DNA from: Virgibacillus dokdonensis
GTDB lineage: Bacteria > Bacillota > Bacilli > Bacillales > Amphibacillaceae
Length of the DNA stretch: 44,358 bases
NCBI RefSeq assembly: GCF_900166595.1
Contig: NZ_LT745763.1
Coordinates: 2,432,627-2,476,984 of the forward strand
Direction of reading: 5' to 3'
Shown here: in pieces, positions 9,249-17,716 of the stretch
Layout: every line of letters starts with the position of its first letter
Numbering within the stretch: the stretch's first letter is position 1
Notes under the pieces: model-generated
Database searches by the model: none
The model's input: the letters and a program-made list of their open reading frames with translations, nothing else
What the model was told of the DNA's origin: nothing
Program-made: the position numbers and the translations under genes

Positions 9249-10169
9249 ATGGCACACAAACATAATCATAATCACAGCCATGGACATCATCATGGAACGA
9301 GCAACAAGAAAGCTCTTTTATTCAGCTTTATATTAATAACATTTTTTATGGTTGTTGAAGCAGTTGGAGGGTTTTTAACAAACAGTCTTGCACTTCTTTC
9401 AGATGCTGGACATATGCTAAGCGATGCAGCAGCACTTGGCTTAAGCTTATTAGCATTTAAAATTGGAGAACGACAAGCTAATACTTCTAAAACTTATGGG
9501 TACCGACGATTTGAAATAATTGCTGCGTTTATAAACGGTGTAACTTTAATCGTTATTTCCATCTATATATTTTATGAGGCATTTCAACGTTTTATGGAGC
9601 CGCCAAATGTAAGTGCAAGCATGATGATTATTGCAATCATTGGGCTGATTGTAAATATTATCGCAGCTTGGGTACTGATGCGGGGAGATTCACAGGAAAA
9701 TTTGAATATACGAAGCGCCTTGCTTCATGTTTTTGGTGATTTATTAGGTTCTATTGGTGCTATTATTGCAGGTATTCTTATTTTGCTTTTTAACTGGAAT
9801 ATTGCAGATCCCATTGCCAGTGTTATTGTTGCATTTTTAATCGTTATATCTGGAATTCGAATAACAAAAGATTCCATTCACATTTTAATGGAAGGTAAAC
9901 CGTCACATGTTGATGTTAAAGAAATTAAGAAACAACTGCTGGAACTTCAAGGTGTTGAACACGTCCATGATTTACATGTATGGTCTATCACTTCTGAATT
10001 TCCTGCACTAAGCTGCCATCTTGTAGTACAAGATTCTATTGATAGGGACAACCTACTTATGAAGGCAAACGATTTATTAAAGAAAAATTTTTCCATTTCT
10101 CATTGTACTTTGCAACTTGAAGGAGAAAATGCAAGAATTCAAGAGGAATGCGAGGACTGTTCTCATTAA
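9249..10169 (+). CDS. czcD: Cation diffusion facilitator (CzcD-type Zn/Co/Cd exporter)
   Basis: 306-residue membrane antiporter exporting Zn(II), Co(II) or Cd(II). It has a histidine-rich cytoplasmic N-terminus (nine His in the first 15 residues), six predicted helices (about 20-205), and the CDF metal-site residues: D52/H55/D59 in 'SDAGHMLSD' and H160/D164 in 'HVFGD'. The C-terminal domain (about 215-306) has the ferredoxin-like CDF fold with further His/Cys (ending 'CEDCSH'). Preceded by 'aggaggttatat', it is co-transcribed with czrA. Confidence 0.92.
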   Translation: MAHKHNHNHSHGHHHGTSNKKALLFSFILITFFMVVEAVGGFLTNSLALLSDAGHMLSDAAALGLSLLAFKIGERQANTSKTYGYRRFEIIAAFINGVTLIVISIYIFYEAFQRFMEPPNVSASMMIIAIIGLIVNIIAAWVLMRGDSQENLNIRSALLHVFGDLLGSIGAIIAGILILLFNWNIADPIASVIVAFLIVISGIRITKDSIHILMEGKPSHVDVKEIKKQLLELQGVEHVHDLHVWSITSEFPALSCHLVVQDSIDRDNLLMKANDLLKKNFSISHCTLQLEGENARIQEECEDCSH

Positions 10170-10171
10170 AC

Positions 10172-10201
10172 CATTCAGCAGGTTCAAAATCCTGCTGAAT
10201 G
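10172..10201 (+). terminator. Hairpin after czcD
   Basis: Perfect 11-bp stem 'cattcagcagg' / 'cctgctgaatg' with an 8-base loop, three bases after the czcD stop. Only a weak T-rich tail follows ('ttccctt'), so it may stop transcription inefficiently. Confidence 0.6.
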
Positions 10202-10266
10202 TTCCCTTATCTACTCCACACAAAATTTTTCTTCATTTTAATTCTTCTTTTTTCAATTTATAGCGT

Positions 10267-10429
10267 ACAAAGGCGCAAGCGCCCGGTTAGCAACGTAGCG
10301 AGTGGAACGAAGCAACTAAAGTTTTAGGAATGGGCGATTCGTGAAGTCGCCTAGTTGCTGGGCGCTGGAGTCGGACGTGGCTAAATAACTTAGTACGTTT
10401 ATCCACAGCTGCAAAATTTTATAATTTCC
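10267..10429. repeat. Structured repeat flanking IS copy 1 (short form)
   Basis: 163 bases shared with 43706-43912, apart from a 44-base internal deletion and a few substitutions. Outer arms 'gcgccc...agcaac' and 'gttgct...gggcgc' can pair; an inner hairpin 'ggcga' / 'tcgcc' lies at about 10333-10352. The last nine bases (ataatttcc) are the left target duplication of the IS. It resembles REP/bcr-type intergenic repeats of Bacillaceae in style; identity to a named family was not checked. Confidence 0.75.
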
Positions 10430-10644
10430 CACTAGCGTTGCATAAAAAGTAATGCTTCAAGTCAAGCGTTAATTTTCCATTTGAGACATATGTAACAGAG
10501 TTTTCTGATATATGTTATTTGTACACAATGAAAAAAAGACAACAGGCATGAGAGGTAGCCCTTCATCCATTTTTTGAATAGTATATACTTTTAAACGAAT
10601 GGATCGTATGTTAAATCATCTAAGTGTAACACGTCTCCTGTCTC

Positions 10645-11820
10645 CTATTGTGCTAGGGTCTCTGCAAAAATTCGCTCATTGTCCCACCTTCGTCGTCCAC
10701 TGGACTCTCGCTCTGGTTCTTTACGCACTTTCAAAATAAAGGTTGCCATGGATTGATCGTAACCATCCTTTATCCAACGCAACATTTCCAGCAAGGTTCC
10801 TTTGAAACCTATTTTATTTTTCATTAGGATGATCAGGAAAAAGGTAATCATTGCAAGATAGACTTGATTATAAACGGCATTTTCACTCTTACCATATAAT
10901 GTTGTAATGACCAAGTGTTGCTTGATCCATTTGAAAAACAACTCTATTTTCCAGCGGTTTCGGTAGATATCGCTGATTTCTTGCGCACTGCGCTTGGCGT
11001 CGTTACACACAATCCGAATAGGCTTGCCATTACTATCTGTTGTCTCTATCAATTGTAATGGATGTTTCATGTTTCCGATTGTCACCATGGCATGGCGTGT
11101 GATGGGAGAAGATGGATCCACGAGTAACTCTTCCACGACGTGTACCACTGTATTGGCTTTGATACGCGTTGCAAATTTTATTCCTTTTTCCGAATAGGCA
11201 TCGAACTTCGCAAAGTTGAAGTACCCGCGATCGAATACATGAAGCACATCTAACTGATAAACAATTAATTCATCCAGCTGTGTCTCATCCGCTGGTCGGG
11301 CTGGCGTTAGAATCATCTTATCTAGCGAGAGCGTATCATTGCACAACCTAATTGAAGTGTGCATTTTAATCCCGGCTTTTGTTTCTCGAAAATCAGCCCA
11401 TTCATAGCCACTAAGACACATGGAAATAGTCGATGAATCAATCAAATGCAGCTGAAGCAATGCCTTTCCTGCTTTCACAGGTCCTAGTGTATACTGTACC
11501 TTTTGAATGAGATGACGAAGAATAGCTTCTGGTATTTCATGTGGGATTTGTCTATTCTTACGCGAGAGTTGTGACTTACTGATACTGTCTATACCTACTA
11601 ATCGCTGCACCGTTTTTTTGCGTGAAACAGACTGACTGATTACTGCAAGATTTTCTGATTTTTTAAGTTGTGCGTAAATAAATAAGCGAATATAGGCAAT
11701 GGTATCTAGCTTTTTCACATACTTGTCTACCCCTTCCATATCAATCATTTTTTGAATAACTTTTGTATCTAATGGATGAATGTATTCCTTGAATACCATT
11801 TTTATGGTATGATTGTCCAT
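10645..11820 (-). CDS. IS4-family DDE transposase, C-terminus cut by 18 residues
   Basis: 391-residue transposase. Visible DDE residues are D128 ('HLIDSST'), D197 ('FDRGY') and the glutamate of the Y-R-E-K motif, E293 ('YRNRWKIELFFK'). The ATG follows 'aaggag', which is partly buried in a hairpin (11829-11876). Compared with copy 2 at the window end, codon TAT has become TAG after 'AETLAQ', removing 18 residues; the original stop would be at 10591. All catalytic residues remain, so activity is uncertain rather than excluded. Confidence 0.9.
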   Translation of the reverse strand: MDNHTIKMVFKEYIHPLDTKVIQKMIDMEGVDKYVKKLDTIAYIRLFIYAQLKKSENLAVISQSVSRKKTVQRLVGIDSISKSQLSRKNRQIPHEIPEAILRHLIQKVQYTLGPVKAGKALLQLHLIDSSTISMCLSGYEWADFRETKAGIKMHTSIRLCNDTLSLDKMILTPARPADETQLDELIVYQLDVLHVFDRGYFNFAKFDAYSEKGIKFATRIKANTVVHVVEELLVDPSSPITRHAMVTIGNMKHPLQLIETTDSNGKPIRIVCNDAKRSAQEISDIYRNRWKIELFFKWIKQHLVITTLYGKSENAVYNQVYLAMITFFLIILMKNKIGFKGTLLEMLRWIKDGYDQSMATFILKVRKEPERESSGRRRWDNERIFAETLAQ

Positions 11821-11828
11821 GAAAGACT

Positions 11829-11876
11829 CCTTATAATTTGGGATTTGGACAGGACTACCATTCCCTAATTATAAGG
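11829..11876. promoter_or_regulatory. Hairpin in the IS hiding the transposase ribosome site; plus-strand terminator
   Basis: 'ccttataatt' (11829-11838) pairs with 'aattataagg' (11867-11876), extended by a 4-bp GGGA/TCCC stem after one mismatch. On the minus strand, part of the Shine-Dalgarno 'aaggag' of the transposase falls in the stem, so read-through transcripts from outside would be poorly translated. On the plus strand the stem is followed by a T-run, giving a good intrinsic terminator. Confidence 0.7.
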
Positions 11877-12060
11877 TTTTTTTATGCGTTTTTGTATTGA
11901 TAATTCCTATTATTCTTAGTATTGACACGAGTTGTTTTTTCTTGACTACTTTATAAAAAGTTTATGCAACGCTAGTGATAATTTCCTAGACTAGTACAAA
12001 TATAATTGAAATTGGATTCTATTTTCCTATTTTCATGTTATAATTTTAATCTAATGAATG

Positions 12061-12151
12061 TTAGAAAACCTGGCTGATAGCCAAACTCTATAGGCGAAAA
12101 AGCGCCGTCGTTTTATATATACTATAAATTTTTATACTTTCCTATAGTGCG
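12061..12151 (+). repeat. Module C of the dispersed element
   Basis: Well-kept copy: 'ttagaaaacctggctgatag' then an imperfect hairpin, 'aaaaagcgccgtcgtttta' and the AT-rich tail ending 'cctatagtgcg'. It ends just before the ribosome site of ykuE, so it must lie in the ykuE leader or promoter. Confidence 0.7.
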
Positions 12152-12168
12152 AGAAAGGTTTGTCACAT

Positions 12169-13023
12169 ATGAATAGAAGGTCTTTTCTAAAAAAATCCCT
12201 CGGTAGTTTATTTACTTTGTTAGGTTTAAGTGGAGGAACGTTTTACTACGCTAAAGATGTCGAACCTATTTTACTCCACGTAAATAAAAATACGGTTGCG
12301 TCTAGTAAAATTCCAAAAGCGTTTGACCAATTCAAAATCGTTCAATTTTCAGATACGCATATTGGTTTTCATTACACATTAGAGCAATTAAAAGAGTTAG
12401 TAACAAAAATCAATGGGTTACAAGCCGATTTAATTGTGTTTACTGGTGACCTAGTGGATGAGCCTCAAAATTTTCATTGGGATAATACCATAATTGATAT
12501 ATTGAAAGGGTTGCAAGCTACAAAAGGAAAGTTTTGGATTTACGGAAACCATGATCATGGTGGGTATGGAACAGAAGTTGTTTATAATGTAATGGAAAAA
12601 GCAGGCTTTCAACTATTGCAAAATAGTTGTGTTTCAATTAAATTAAAGGATGCTGCATTTAATTTAGCTGGCATTGATGATTTGATGTTAGGCAAACCAA
12701 ATATTAACCAAACTCTAGCGCAAGTGAATACGAACCTCTTTACCGTTTTACTGGCTCATGAACCGGACTTCGCAGATAAAGCCAAAAACCATCCAATAGA
12801 CTTGCAGCTATCAGGACACAGTCACGGTGGACAAATTCGCTTTCCATTTATAGGTCATCTTTACAGCCCAGCATATGCTGAAAATTATGTACAAGGGAAA
12901 TACACCTTGAATGAAGGCCGTTTTCAGTTGTTTGTCAGCAGCGGCATAGGTACGACTCGACTCCCCTTTCGATTTCTATGTAAACCAGAAATTAATATGT
13001 ACACATTGAAATCAAAGGTTTAG
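12169..13023 (+). CDS. ykuE: Tat-exported metallophosphoesterase YkuE
   Basis: 284-residue calcineurin-like phosphoesterase resembling B. subtilis YkuE. The N-terminus is a twin-arginine signal (NRRSFLKK at residues 2-9 followed by a hydrophobic stretch); YkuE is a known substrate of TatAyCy. Metal-site motifs occur in order: SDTH (61-64), GDLVD (93-97), GNHDHGG (126-132), HEPD (197-200) and GHSHGG (216-221). The ATG at 12169 lies 10 bases after 'gagaaagg'; the TTG at 12160 would be too close. It should act at the outer face of the membrane or wall. The natural substrate is not known from sequence. Confidence 0.9.
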   Translation: MNRRSFLKKSLGSLFTLLGLSGGTFYYAKDVEPILLHVNKNTVASSKIPKAFDQFKIVQFSDTHIGFHYTLEQLKELVTKINGLQADLIVFTGDLVDEPQNFHWDNTIIDILKGLQATKGKFWIYGNHDHGGYGTEVVYNVMEKAGFQLLQNSCVSIKLKDAAFNLAGIDDLMLGKPNINQTLAQVNTNLFTVLLAHEPDFADKAKNHPIDLQLSGHSHGGQIRFPFIGHLYSPAYAENYVQGKYTLNEGRFQLFVSSGIGTTRLPFRFLCKPEINMYTLKSKV

Positions 13024-13145
13024 ATAAGGGGAAATTTACTTCAATGAAACTGTTATATACACTCTTTTACACTACTTCCCTTGCATCTAGTTACTTGTTA
13101 CGATAGGATATAGACAACTTAATTTCCTAAGGAGGAGCACATAGG

Positions 13146-13619
13146 ATGAATGAATCAGAGCAACTTGACGATCTAGCAAAAGCAATTTATACAGTTAACC
13201 GACACGCAAAAACAGCTCCTGATCCAAAACACTTATATTATATAAAAAAAGCAACGATAAACGAGTTACTTAAAAAGAATTTAGCAAAAAAGGTGGGTTT
13301 ACACTTCTCTAAACACCCTAAATATAGTAATCAGCATTCCACTCTACTCGTTCAAGTTGCTAATTACTATTTTCATGTACCTCCAACGAAAGATGATTTC
13401 AAAGAATTACAGCATTTAGGAGAATTGGATGAGAGTTACCGTAACCCCCAAACAAAAATGTCTTTATCAGAAGCAAAAAAAATAATTTACAGTTACTTGA
13501 ATTGGAAAGTAAACAAATCTTCTCAAAAAACAAAAAGGGTTAGCAAACGAAGCTCTCCCTATTACACTCCATCATCTTTAGGTAAAATGAACTGGGCAAA
13601 AAAAACACATCGTCATTAA
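13146..13619 (+). CDS. ykyB: YkyB family protein
   Basis: 157-residue protein of unknown function with the YkyB hallmark stretches 'YTVNRHAKTAPDPKHLY' and 'VGLHFSKHPKYS', then 'YYFHVPPTKDDF'. The C-terminal tail (about 125-157) is basic and serine-rich. It starts at an ATG behind 'aaggaggagcac'. No signal peptide or membrane segment is seen. In B. subtilis ykyB lies next to the ykuC-ykuE block, and here it likewise follows ykuE. Confidence 0.85.
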   Translation: MNESEQLDDLAKAIYTVNRHAKTAPDPKHLYYIKKATINELLKKNLAKKVGLHFSKHPKYSNQHSTLLVQVANYYFHVPPTKDDFKELQHLGELDESYRNPQTKMSLSEAKKIIYSYLNWKVNKSSQKTKRVSKRSSPYYTPSSLGKMNWAKKTHRH

Positions 13620-13793
13620 TGAGTATACTTTATACGATAGCTTAATGCGTTAACTTTACAAATATAAATTATCCCCACTAAGATGCTTACAATTATTGTA
13701 TGTTTTAACTTCTTCTCAACAAGGTATAACATATACAAGAGCAATTGTAAGGTGTTGTAATGTTTTGTTTTAAAAGGAGAGGATAATTATATG

Positions 13794-13994
13794 ATGGAAT
13801 ATAATGATTTCATGTATGAACTTCATAAGTATGCTACGCAAACCCATGCTTTAAAAGACAAATTTGAAAAACTATCAGGAGAAGAAAAACAAGTTGTTAT
13901 CCATGCAGCTCCAGAAGAAATTACCAATCCTGAGCGGATCCACCATCCTGTATTTCAATGGCTTGAAAATCTTCAAGATAAAAACAGTAGATAG
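13794..13994 (+). CDS. Small hypothetical protein
   Basis: 66 residues, acidic and soluble, with no family recognised. Its ribosome site 'aaaggagagg' is strong and sits 10 bases before the doubled ATG (13791 and 13794); either could be used. The sequence has the feel of a short helical protein (residues 5-35), followed by a proline-rich turn and 'HHPVFQWLENLQ'. A competing frame at 13864-14070 lacks a ribosome site. Its neighbours give no functional clue. Confidence 0.65.
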   Translation: MEYNDFMYELHKYATQTHALKDKFEKLSGEEKQVVIHAAPEEITNPERIHHPVFQWLENLQDKNSR

Positions 13995-14180
13995 ACGGGC
14001 GTACGGTGTCTCCCCTATAGCAAAGTATAAGAATCATGGTTTTCATATGCAATTATCGCTTTTGCTGTAAAGGTTTGATCGATTATAGGCAAGCTGAGTT
14101 TAAGAAGCTGAATATGTAAAACAACAAATGATCATTTACAACATTGACAGCTTAAAGGCTAATCATCTTACGAATGAACG

Positions 14181-14240
14181 TTAGAAAAACTTGGCTTGTC
14201 ACCAAGTCTTATGGCTAAAGCCTTCGCACTTTAATTTGCC
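14181..14240 (+). repeat. Partial module C of the dispersed element
   Basis: 'ttagaaaaacttggcttgtc' with hairpin arm 'accaagtctt' and then a diverged remainder. It lies between the hypothetical gene at 13794 and the convergent membrane protein gene ending at 14287. Confidence 0.6.
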
Positions 14241-14286
14241 AAATGAAGGATGACAACATGCTTGTTTATAGCGGAATCGTTAACAT

Positions 14287-14607
14287 TTATTTCAACCAAC
14301 TTCTGATCATAGCTTTAAAAATTAGTATTAAACCAAAAGCAGCTAATGATTGCATAATTAGCGGAAAAGACTGAAAAAAACTAATATTAATTCCGCCATT
14401 TAGCAAGCTGATTGCAAAATAGGTAGAGAGAACGAATAAACTAATAATAATATAAGAAAGAAGTAACAATGCTTTACGATGAATTATCCATCGAATAAAT
14501 GACCGTGAAATAAAATAAATAAAACTGAACAAACTAACTAGAAAAATGATATACCAATACTTCCTATCCAGTCTTAATGGGTCTAGTATTTCTAAAATGA
14601 AATCCAT
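14287..14607 (-). CDS. Small hypothetical membrane protein
   Basis: 106 residues with three hydrophobic segments (about 20-37, 46-68 and 80-99), separated by short basic loops ('RSFIRWIIHRK'), so an integral membrane protein. No family recognised. The ATG at 14607 was chosen with 'ggaaagg' 11 bases upstream; an open frame to 14631 has no better site. It is monocistronic and convergent with the preceding gene. Confidence 0.6.
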   Translation of the reverse strand: MDFILEILDPLRLDRKYWYIIFLVSLFSFIYFISRSFIRWIIHRKALLLLSYIIISLFVLSTYFAISLLNGGINISFFQSFPLIMQSLAAFGLILIFKAMIRSWLK

Positions 14608-14956
14608 GTAATCCAAGCCTTTCCGTTGCATATTTATCCCCTATTATCTTTGCCAACTTTAATGACTAGCATACATCGGAATAACCCGGTTTTATAGCAT
14701 CCTACTATTTTTTTTAAAAGGCGAGAACAAAACGCAACTTCAATAAGCACGCGATGATAAAGCGTTTATTTTTTCATCCAACCCGTATGCACAGTGATTA
14801 TGTGCTAAAAGTTTATAAAGTGAACAAGAATGGGATGCAATCATCTATTCCAATATTTATATTTTGAATAGATTAAATTTTTAATTGATTTCTGATATAA
14901 TATGTTGAAGGTGGTTTCCATACAATTTGATATGGATATAAGGGGCTTTTAAGGCT

Positions 14957-15222
14957 CCCGCTTCAAGAATGGAGAGATGCAATCTAAATGGAAGATAACA
15001 GCACTGAAACCTCTTTATTTGTAAGAGGTTCGTTCCTATCCTTGCAGTACTAATAATCATTTGGAATGAGTAAATCTCCCATGATTAAAGATGCATTTAT
15101 ACTTTGTATGAAAAAACTCTGTTTACAATATAATTTGAGGCAATACTTTAAGAATCTAAACATTATAAAGCAAAAGTTTTCATGATAGAGTGGCTTGCGC
15201 TCTCGAGCGAGTCACGATGGTT
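14957..15222 (+). repeat. Near-complete A-B-C(inverted) dispersed element
   Basis: Same order as 22097-22330. Module A ends 'ggaagataacagcac' (about 14965-15003). Module B has the hairpin 'aacctctt' / 'aagaggtt' and then 'cttgcagtactaataat', 'ggaatgagtaaatctccc' and 'aagatgcatttatac' (15004-15100). A diverged inverted module C ends in the hairpin 'gtggcttgcgctc' / 'gagcgagtcac' (15187-15219). It fills the leader of the EamA gene at 15280. The rest of 14608-14956 shows no gene. Confidence 0.6.
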
Positions 15223-15279
15223 TCTTATCGTGTTAATAAGTTATTGTAAACTATGTCACATCTAAAACGGGGGTTAGCT

Positions 15280-16182
15280 TTGAAGAAAGCATATATATTC
15301 ATTATACTTGGGGCTGCATTATGGGGTACGATTGGATGGTATGTGAACCAACTCTATGATTATGGATTTTCCCCTATAGAGGTGGTTATTTTACGAGCAT
15401 GGACAGCAGCAATAATGCTGGTTGTTTACTTACTTCTGTTTGCTAAAGAGCAATTAAAATTGCGAACTGTAAAAGATATTCAATACTTTATTGGAACAGG
15501 CATTTTAAGTATTTCTTTTTTTAATTTTTGTTTATTTACTACAATGGAACTTACCACCATTCCTGTAGCAACCGCTCTTTTATATACAGGTCCTGCTTTC
15601 GTAGTAATCCTGTCGACCTTTTTCTTAAAAGAAACCTTAAACAAAGAAAAAATAGCTGCTTTACTATTTACTTTCCTTGGTGTTTCTTTAGTTATTGAAT
15701 TCTTTCCATCAAATATGAATGCTGTATCTTTCCAAGCAGTTCTATTTGGGTTAGGAGCTGGTTTCGGCTACGCTTTATACAGCATTTTTAGTAAGTTTGC
15801 ATTAAAAAAATATTCAACCCTTAGTATTACTACATATACTTTTGTTACATCAGCCATTGCGCTGACCCCTTTTTTCCCTTTTGCAGAAAAAGGAATGTTA
15901 CTGCTACACCCCACCGTTATTCTTTATGCATTTGGTCTTGGATTTTTACCAACTGCTTTTGCGTATATTATTTATACGTGGGGGTTAAAAGATATTGAAG
16001 CCTCTAAAGCATCTATCTTAACCACTGTTGAACCAGTAGTTGCTATGATAATCGGTATCTTTATTTTCAAAGAGACTTTTACCTTCCAACAAATTATTGG
16101 CATGGTTATTATTTTAGGGACCATTCTATTGATGCAACATCAACCAAAAAAGAAGGCTAGCTTTATAAAAAAAGCAGGCTAA
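15280..16182 (+). CDS. EamA/DMT-family transporter
   Basis: 300-residue drug/metabolite transporter with two EamA repeats (about 5-140 and 150-290), ten predicted helices, and the family's first-helix motif 'GAALWGTIGWYV'. Members usually export amino acids or other metabolites; the substrate here is not known. The TTG at 15280 was chosen because 'aacggggg' lies a few bases upstream; the ATG at 15253 has no ribosome site. The C-terminus is basic ('PKKKASFIKK'), giving a cytoplasmic end. Confidence 0.85.
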   Translation: MKKAYIFIILGAALWGTIGWYVNQLYDYGFSPIEVVILRAWTAAIMLVVYLLLFAKEQLKLRTVKDIQYFIGTGILSISFFNFCLFTTMELTTIPVATALLYTGPAFVVILSTFFLKETLNKEKIAALLFTFLGVSLVIEFFPSNMNAVSFQAVLFGLGAGFGYALYSIFSKFALKKYSTLSITTYTFVTSAIALTPFFPFAEKGMLLLHPTVILYAFGLGFLPTAFAYIIYTWGLKDIEASKASILTTVEPVVAMIIGIFIFKETFTFQQIIGMVIILGTILLMQHQPKKKASFIKKAG

Positions 16183-16205
16183 CAAGCTAGTATTCTTTTT
16201 CTGAA

Positions 16206-16250
16206 AGACTGTTTTTCTGTTTCGTTTTTTAAGAACAGAAAAAACAGTCT
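16206..16250. terminator. Hairpin between the EamA gene and the fbpB-like gene
   Basis: Inverted repeat 'agactgtttttctgtt' / 'aacagaaaaaacagtct' around a 12-base loop rich in T, 24 bases after the EamA stop and before the convergent fbpB-like stop. It could serve both transcripts. Confidence 0.6.
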
Positions 16251-16279
16251 GAATATTAAAACCAATTTTTCTGGTTCAT

Positions 16280-16435
16280 TTATAAACTTACTTTCTTATC
16301 TCGCTTTTTTTCTACTAGTTCGATCTGTTTGCTTTCTAACTTCTTTTCAATCCGTGTTATACTATGCTCATCTTCAAGCAATTCTTGCTTATTTTTCTTT
16401 ACTAATTGCTCAAAATTTAACGTTTTAGGTCTCAT
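16280..16435 (-). CDS. FbpB-like small basic protein
   Basis: 51-residue, highly charged protein matching the FbpB family pattern: 'NFEQLVKKNKQELLEDE' then a helix 'ITRIEKKLESKQ' and a lysine-rich end. FbpB in B. subtilis is Fur-regulated and works with the sRNA FsrA to spare iron. The ATG at 16435 has 'aaaggagtgt' in front. No Fur box was recognised, but an imperfect palindrome ('atacttgtac' / 'tataagtat') lies at 16452-16470, just upstream of the ribosome site. Iron control is inferred from the family only. Confidence 0.75.
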   Translation of the reverse strand: MRPKTLNFEQLVKKNKQELLEDEHSITRIEKKLESKQIELVEKKRDKKVSL

Positions 16436-16451
16436 ATGATACACTCCTTTT

Positions 16452-16470
16452 ATACTTGTACTATAAGTAT
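16452..16470 (-). promoter_or_regulatory. Imperfect palindrome upstream of the fbpB-like gene
   Basis: 'atacttgtactataagtat' reads nearly the same on both strands. Placed between the likely start of transcription and the ribosome site of the fbpB-like gene and upstream of patA, it could bind a dimeric regulator. It does not match the Fur consensus. Confidence 0.3.
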
Positions 16471-16552
16471 ACCCTATTTTTATATACACTAGATCACAAA
16501 TTTTTAAATATTTTTTAACAATTAAACCAATTTTACTGTCGGAGGTTATTTT

Positions 16553-17716
16553 ATGCAACACTTATTGAATAAACATGTAAAAGAAATAGAAATATCAGGC
16601 ATTCGTAAATTCTTTAATATGGTTTCAACGGAAGACGATATTATATCTTTAACTATAGGTCAACCAGATTTTCAAACTCCTGAACATATTAAACAAGCAG
16701 CTATTCAAGCGTTAATGTCTAACCATACATCTTATACACATAACGCTGGTATACTCCCATTACGTAAAGCTATTTCTCATTTTTACGAATCAAACTATGA
16801 ACTGTCCTATTCGCCTGAAAATGAAGTAATCGTCACCGTAGGAGCTTCACAAGCTATCGATATCACTTTTCGTACCATTTTAAATCCTGGTGATGAAGTA
16901 TTGCTACCAGCGCCTATATATCCTGGCTATGAACCATTAATCCGTTTGGCTGGTGCTATTCCCATCTATATGGATACAACGAAAACAAATTTAAAATTGA
17001 CAAAAGACATTTTAAAGGAACATATTACGTCCAAAACCAAATGTGTTATTCTCCCGTACCCGTCCAATCCAACTGGCGTGTCTTATACCAAAGAGGAATT
17101 AGCAGCATTTGCAAACGTATTAAAAGACCAACAGTTGTTTGTGTTGGCTGACGAAATCTATAGTCAGCTTTCTTATGACTATCCACATACTTCCATTGCG
17201 AGTTTTTCCGGTATGAAAGAGAAAACGATTGTCATTAATGGGGTATCCAAATCGCATTCCATGACAGGGTTTCGAATTGGGTACACACTTGCCCCAGACT
17301 GGATTTCGAAGGAGTTGATAAAAGTGCATCAATACAATGTGTCTTGCGCAACTTCTATCAGCCAATATGGAGCATTAGAAGCATTAACTGAAGGGTTAGA
17401 GGATACAAAAAAAATGAAAGCAGCTTACCATGAACGAAGAGACTACGTATACGATAGATTACAAAAAATGGGGTTACATTGCCCAAATCCAAATGGCGCA
17501 TTTTACATGTTTCCTTATTTTCCATTCACAAATACGAGCTCATTCACCTTTGGACTAGATTTGGTTAAAAAAGGACGAGTTGCTTTAGTTCCTGGTAACA
17601 GCTTCTCGAGATTAGGGGAAGGATATATGCGACTTTCTTACGCCTACGATAAGCATACACTAAATGTAGGACTAGATCGTTTAGAAGCGTATTTACAACA
17701 ACACCCATTAGATTAA
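16553..17716 (+). CDS. patA: N-acetyl-LL-diaminopimelate aminotransferase PatA
   Basis: 387-residue class I/II PLP aminotransferase that makes N-acetyl-LL-diaminopimelate in the acetylase DAP branch, between DapH and DapL. The PLP lysine is K233 in 'VSKSHSMTGFR'; other core residues are SNPTG (171-175), 'DEIYSQLSY' (from D200) and R241. It starts at an ATG behind 'cggaggttatttt'. Its last four bases overlap the stop of the convergent spo0E-like gene. Although dapH and dapL are 9 kb away, the pathway is complete within the window. Confidence 0.9.
   Translation: MQHLLNKHVKEIEISGIRKFFNMVSTEDDIISLTIGQPDFQTPEHIKQAAIQALMSNHTSYTHNAGILPLRKAISHFYESNYELSYSPENEVIVTVGASQAIDITFRTILNPGDEVLLPAPIYPGYEPLIRLAGAIPIYMDTTKTNLKLTKDILKEHITSKTKCVILPYPSNPTGVSYTKEELAAFANVLKDQQLFVLADEIYSQLSYDYPHTSIASFSGMKEKTIVINGVSKSHSMTGFRIGYTLAPDWISKELIKVHQYNVSCATSISQYGALEALTEGLEDTKKMKAAYHERRDYVYDRLQKMGLHCPNPNGAFYMFPYFPFTNTSSFTFGLDLVKKGRVALVPGNSFSRLGEGYMRLSYAYDKHTLNVGLDRLEAYLQQHPLD

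Larger units (their letters stand above)
10430..11977. mobile_element. Complete IS4-family insertion sequence, copy 1
   Basis: 1548-bp element. The ends are inverted repeats: 'cactagcgttgcataaa' at 10430 and its complement ending at 11977. Both sides carry the 9-bp direct repeat ATAATTTCC (10421-10429 and 11978-11986), a clean target duplication and hence a true insertion. It contains one transposase gene on the minus strand that resembles the IS4Bsu1 group (signature 'TPARPADETQ'). A second copy starts at 43913. The transposase carries an early stop (see its entry). Confidence 0.93.

Noticed and set aside
13864..14070. Alternative frame overlapping the small hypothetical gene at 13794
   Set aside because: No ribosome site; the frame at 13794 has a strong one.
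14880..15279. Possible riboswitch or T-box leader in front of the EamA transporter gene
   Set aside because: The hairpins here match the dispersed element at 22097-22330 block by block, and no known aptamer core (ykkC, T-box, SAM) was recognised.
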